Of a stretch of DNA of 64,000 bases, positions 59,489-64,000 are shown piece after piece (the stretch's first letter is position 1; each line of letters starts with the position of its first letter). The notes under the pieces are model-generated. The model was not told where the DNA came from, ran no database searches, and worked only from the letters and a program-made list of their open reading frames with translations. Both the position numbers and the translations under genes were made by a program. Source of the DNA: Melanocharis versteri (taxonomy: Eukaryota; Chordata; Aves; Passeriformes; Melanocharitidae); NCBI GenBank assembly GCA_013397845.1, contig VZTG01007876.1, positions 57,221 to 121,220 on the forward strand. Reading direction: 5' to 3'.

Positions 59489-60015
59489 GCTGCGTGTTCC
59501 AGGTGGAACACACGCAGGGATAACACGGAATCCGGGCTGCGTGTTCCAGGTGGAACACACGCAGGGAGCACACGGAATCCATGCTGCGTGTGCCAGGTGG
59601 AACACACGGAATCCGTGCTGCATGTTCCAGGTGGAACACACGCAGGGAGCACACGGAATCTGTGCTGTGTGTTCCAGGTGGAACACACGGAATCCGTGCT
59701 GCCTGTTCCAGGTGGAAAACACATGCAGGGAGCACACGGAATCCGTGCCGCCTGTTCCAGGTGGAACACACGCAGGGAGCACACGGAATCCGTGCTGCCT
59801 GTTCCAGGTGGAACACACGGAACCCGTGCTGCGTGTGCCAGGTGGAACACACGCAGGGAGCACACGGAATCCAGGCTGCCTGTTCCAGGTGGAACACAGG
59901 CAGGGAGCACACGGAATCTGTGCTGCGTGTTCCAGGTGGAACACACGCAGGGAGCACACGGAATCCAGGCTGCCTGTTCCAGGTGGAACACACGCAGGGA
60001 GCACACGGAATCCGT
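59489..60015. repeat. 12-unit minisatellite with palindromic core
   Basis: Twelve head-to-tail units beginning GCTGC: eight of 47 bases, one of 49 (the sixth) and three of 34 (third, fifth and eighth). Unit lengths sum exactly to the array length. Every unit contains CCAGGTGGAA, and most contain the palindrome TGTTCCAGGTGGAACA. The short units lack 13 bases lying between two CACACG direct repeats, the expected product of slippage. Long open frames in several reading frames on both strands arise only from the repeat. Confidence 0.96.
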
Positions 60016-60161
60016 GCTGCTCCTCCTGGCTCTGCCTCCCGTGTGGTGCTGCAGCTGCAGCTCACTGAGATTACACTCTCCAGCATGGAGAGGAGGTTGT
60101 ATTATTCTTGATTTTACACCAAGTAGTACATGTGTCCAATCTGAGAGAGACCAATAGAGTA

Positions 60162-60262
60162 NNNNNNNNNNNNNNNNNNNNNNNNNNNNNNNNNNNNNNN
60201 NNNNNNNNNNNNNNNNNNNNNNNNNNNNNNNNNNNNNNNNNNNNNNNNNNNNNNNNNNNNNN
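60162..60262. other. Assembly gap (101 N)
   Basis: A run of unknown bases, 146 bases past the minisatellite and followed by a T-rich run. True length is unknown. Confidence 0.99.
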
Positions 60263-61181
60263 GTTCCCCTTTTTTTTTTTTTAATCACTGGTCTTTGGCA
60301 ATTTTAAACTCTGAGGTCTGAAAAATTCATTACCACTAACTTCCATCAAGGGCGTTCCTGAAACCAAAATTACTTAATCAACTCAATTTAGCTTCTTGTG
60401 TAGACCTAATTCAGAAAAACTTTATCTTCTTGAATTGTTATTGCAATTAATTTCCCCCCCCTTTTTTTTTTCTGCAGCAGACGACATTTCAATAATTAGA
60501 TATTCTATAAAAATGAGTTATTCATTCAGAATAGCTTCACTTTTATATTTGATTAATCATATTACCACTGAGGTCTGGGTTTTGTCTCCAAGGAAAGTTT
60601 AATGACCTCATTTTAATCCTTCTTTTAACCACTAGGCAGGTATCAATGAAGAGAAATAAAATTATCTTCTTTTTTCTTTCTCTCTGCTTTATTTCATAAC
60701 CTCGAGATTACATTTGATGCTTTTTCTGTGTGACTGACCCATTTACAAGGAAGAATCTAGCTGATTCCAATTAGGTTCAGGGCAGAATCAGGCTAAACAG
60801 AGCCTTGAACTGTGCCTTAATAACTAATGCTCAGTGTAATGGAGAGGAACCAGAACTGCTTTACCACGTGGCAGCCAGTTTAGAGCTCTGTACATGATTA
60901 ATTTGGTGATAATTTGAAAATGAATGTACTGAAAGGAAATAAACAAAACAAAAGGCACTGTAAATTCAGGTTTTGATTAATGGGTCTATTAGGAAGAGAC
61001 TTCTATCAAGAAGATGACACTTTTTTAAAAATCAATGCATACATACCCACACAATGTAATGGAATAATTCATATAAACCACAATTTATCTGTGAGTAGAC
61101 TTGGATATGATTGATGACTGCTTGCCTGGCATCAGCATCTATCTATGCTTTGGATCCAGCTATATGCACATCTCTATTTGG

Positions 61182-61237
61182 TATTTATACATACACATCT
61201 CTGTATCTCTATTTATACACACACATCTCTGTATCTC
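61182..61237. repeat. 28-bp tandem duplication
   Basis: TATTTATACATACACATCTC and onward occurs at 61,182 and again at 61,210, differing by one base, inside a longer pyrimidine-rich stretch. Confidence 0.88.
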
Positions 61238-64000
61238 TCTCTGTTTTGCAGACCACACTAAGCAGTCTCAAAAGTATTTCATCCTTTCTGTCACACGTCA
61301 CACTGGTGTAAAGGCTTAGCAGACATCACAGAAGAGGCTGATGCTTTTTCCATTAAGACATGAGGAATTATTGTTTTCTCATAAAGCGAGAAGTATCTTT
61401 CATTTTAGATGAAAGAGGCGATAAAATAAAGAACAAAAGTTGAGCAGCCACGAGAGAGCACGAAGTGTTTCTTGTGTTCCCTAGCACGGCACTGAAAGGG
61501 CCTGGGAGATGCTGTGCCTGGGAAAGCCTCACTGCTCCCAGGGAATCTGCACTTAGAGCTGGGGATCACCCTCATTCTCTAACAGAACGAAGCTGTGTTG
61601 GCATCACACCTCCTCAGCTCCATTGGACAGGCTCTGCACGGGGGTAGGGATCCATCTCCAAGGGTCAGTTTGACTCCAAAGGCAGACCAAGATGTAAATA
61701 ATTTCCTAACCATGGTTAACCTGCATGTCTACAGCTGCATAAAGCCCCTAGAATTACTGTGGTGAGTTCAGCACAAGGCTGAAACAGGATGGAAAGAATG
61801 AATATTGTTTCTCCTTGTGCTCTGTTTGTTACTGCTACCTCCCAACCTAACACCCTTAATCTAATTCATTGTTCATGGCGAAGGTTTTCACCGGGACATG
61901 CAACGAGAGGCAGAAAGCCCATTTCAATTTATAAGCACTGGGGTTTTATTTAAGAAAACTGGACTGATTTGGGGTTTTTAAGACTTCACTAACTATATAT
62001 TTAATGGAAATGTACACAGAATTAGGTAGATGCTCGTGTACCCAAATGCTACTGGGCATATTTGATTCACTTGAATATAATAATTAATTTCAGTTAGAGG
62101 ATGACAGCTCTATAACAGCCCAGGCTTTGCTGGGTAGTTTGGCTGAGCCTCGTTTTGACTGGAAAATTGCAAGTGAACACAGTCATCTGGGAATTTCCAT
62201 GAAAGCATAATTGATTTTGAACAATAAAGCTTGTCTGCAGGACTGTACAGAACTCCTGGGTTTGTCTTCAGCTGTAAAACAACACAGTCCTGCACATTCC
62301 CTCACCATAGCACCTGGTCCTTCCCCTTGCCAGCTCTGACCCGTGCAATCTACTTGATTTCTGCCTCCTGTGACAACTGCCTCTAAATTATGCCACAGGC
62401 ATGGTTTTGATGATTTAAAAACGCTGTATGATCCGGGCTAATCTGCATTCAAATGTCACTGCAGACTTTCTGAATGGCACAGGTGTAGTGACGGCTGAAT
62501 GGACATCTACATATGCAGCTTTAGTCTGTACACTGGCAAATCATGTACACAGCACTCAGGATTTAAGCCCTTGATCTTTTCCAGGGTCTAGAAACAGGGA
62601 GGAGACAGATGGACACATGCCAAGGTCCTGGGAGATAGCAAGCTACCCACTTTCACTACTTTTTCTTGGATCAGCCTGTTAAGATCTCTTTTTAGGAAGC
62701 CCTTGTAGGCATCCTGGTCCAATTTTCTGTCTGCAGGAAATCCCAGTGACATCCCACTCCTGCTGTTTTCTCCCTCCACAGTGTAAGATTAATTTGTAAA
62801 ACATGAGCATGCATGTAAAAGGGATTTCTCATAACACTCCCATGTTCCGAACGCTTCCGGGTACATCTGCCTATAAATGTGTTTAGGAAACCCCGAGGCA
62901 GCCTGACGTGGATGCCGATTTTGGTTTCCTACGACCATTAAATATCATTTCTCTGAAGCAGACCTATTTGCATCTTTGCATCCCAGTCACTTGGAAGTCA
63001 CAATCTTTCAGCCTGAAGGAAAAGCTGAGGGCTTTCCCTGCTACTTTGCTATTTTGAAACTCACCGTTAAAAACGGAGCTCAGCAGGATTTGACTGAGGG
63101 GGCTGGAGCCCAGGCAAAGCATTCACCCCACTTGCAAAAAAGTCACGTTTTTACAGTTCACATCAGCTATTTCTGTGCAGTGCTGCTCTTGCATAGGTTG
63201 ATGCATAGCTACATTCTCTCCTCAAACAAACAATGAACATGAGAACAAACGCATACAGAACAGGGAATATAAATTTGGGTTATGCTTGTTTGCTTTGTTT
63301 CCACAATTTTGGCAAGTTCACAGAGCAGGAGGCTAAGTGAGAGATGCACCATGGCTGTGAAGAAGGAAATCTTAGTGCCCTTGTTCAAGGCACTGAAACT
63401 GGATTACGATACCCAAAGTGGGTCAGAAGAATGAACACTGAGCAGAGCGTGGAGCACAGCAGGGTTAGCAAGATAACCAGGGAAAGGAAGCTGTGAAGTA
63501 GAAGGGGTTGGAGGATCTTGGCTTGTTTGGCTTCACAGAAAATGTACATTAGTAAATCACAGGGGAGAGAAAATGGGAAGGAAACATCAGAACGGGAGAA
63601 GGAAGAACTATTTCTGGTAAAGGACAACGCCAGCATGGCAGCGATGCTCCGAGAGCATCTTCACTCTCAAATTCCAAAGCACTTCTCGGAGTGGGCTCAT
63701 TAACACCTCCCACTGTATTTCAGGAACCAGGACACCTGCACAAAGGTCAGACATTTTTGGCAGGGTGGTGCCAAGACCAAGAAGCCCTTTTAACTTGGGT
63801 CTCTCTCCGTGTTCCTTTGCGCAGGAAGCGCCAAGCTCTTCTCTGCAGGTTCCAGCGCTGCCTGGTCCAGCCCAGCACGAGCCAGGTTAACTCAGCCTCA
63901 CTGCAGCAGCCAGGGGTGAGCCTGCTCTGACAATATTAATTAAATAGGCCAGTTAAAAACTGGCAAGAACTGCTTTTGCCGATGTGCTTGCAACAAGGAC

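Larger units (their letters stand above)
49882..64000 (-). other. CDH4: CDH4 intron 8, partial
   Basis: At least 14.1 kb upstream of exon 9; the other end is outside the window. Contents are one CR1 fragment, an AT-rich hairpin region, a 12-unit minisatellite, an assembly gap and a small 28-bp duplication. No cadherin exon and no other gene were recognised, although an exon could be lost in the gap. Confidence 0.7.

Noticed and set aside
59489..60015. Steroid-receptor response elements in the palindromic units
   Set aside because: The half-sites TGTTCC and GGAACA are in the everted order, not the inverted AGAACAnnnTGTTCT order these receptors normally bind.
59489..60015. CRISPR-like array of repeats and spacers
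   Set aside because: Units are directly adjacent with no unique spacers, and the genome is vertebrate.
59299..60288. Long open frames across the minisatellite on both strands (up to 329 codons), giving cysteine-rich repeated peptides
   Set aside because: They come from a stop-poor tandem repeat, occur in several frames at once, one crosses the assembly gap, and unit lengths of 47 and 34 shift the frame from unit to unit.

Overview
The window is vertebrate nuclear DNA, almost certainly from a bird. Several insertions have the 3' end of CR1 LINEs (the dominant avian retroposon), introns are compact, microsatellites are sparse, and there are no mammalian SINEs. Nothing bacterial, viral or mobile-operon-like is present.

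One protein-coding gene is recognisable: the C-terminal part of a classical type I cadherin on the minus strand, identified as CDH4 (R-cadherin, retinal cadherin). Eight exons, matching exons 9-16 of the CDH2/CDH4 layout, run from about 49.88 kb down to the TAA stop at 27,512. All eight have GT/AG borders, and their phases join into one open frame of 1,563 nt (520 residues plus stop). They encode EC3 to EC5, the membrane segment, the juxtamembrane p120-catenin region and the beta-catenin-binding tail. The N-terminal ~400 residues (exons 1-8) are not in the window and should lie beyond base 64,000. Tail and membrane-proximal residues fit CDH4 better than its paralogue CDH2.

Layout: 1-22.2 kb is intergenic, downstream of CDH4. 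It holds a (CCAT)n microsatellite, a CR1 at 1.66 kb, two opposed CR1 fragments at 8.7 kb and small tandem duplications, with no supportable gene. From about 22.2 to 27.5 kb lies the probable long 3' UTR, ending at a doubled AATAAA signal. From 27.5 to 49.9 kb are exons 16 to 9 with introns of 1.0-5.3 kb; intron 13 has a CR1 ending about 20 bp from the exon 13 donor. From 49.9 to 64 kb is at least 14.1 kb of intron 8. It contains a CR1 fragment, an AT-rich hairpin, a 12-unit minisatellite (59,489-60,015) and a 101-base assembly gap.

The most unusual element is the minisatellite. Most units carry a palindrome around CAGGTG (an E2-box), and the units come in two lengths differing by a 13-bp deletion between short direct repeats. 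I found no previously undescribed gene system; the hunt section lists the few local structures worth checking.
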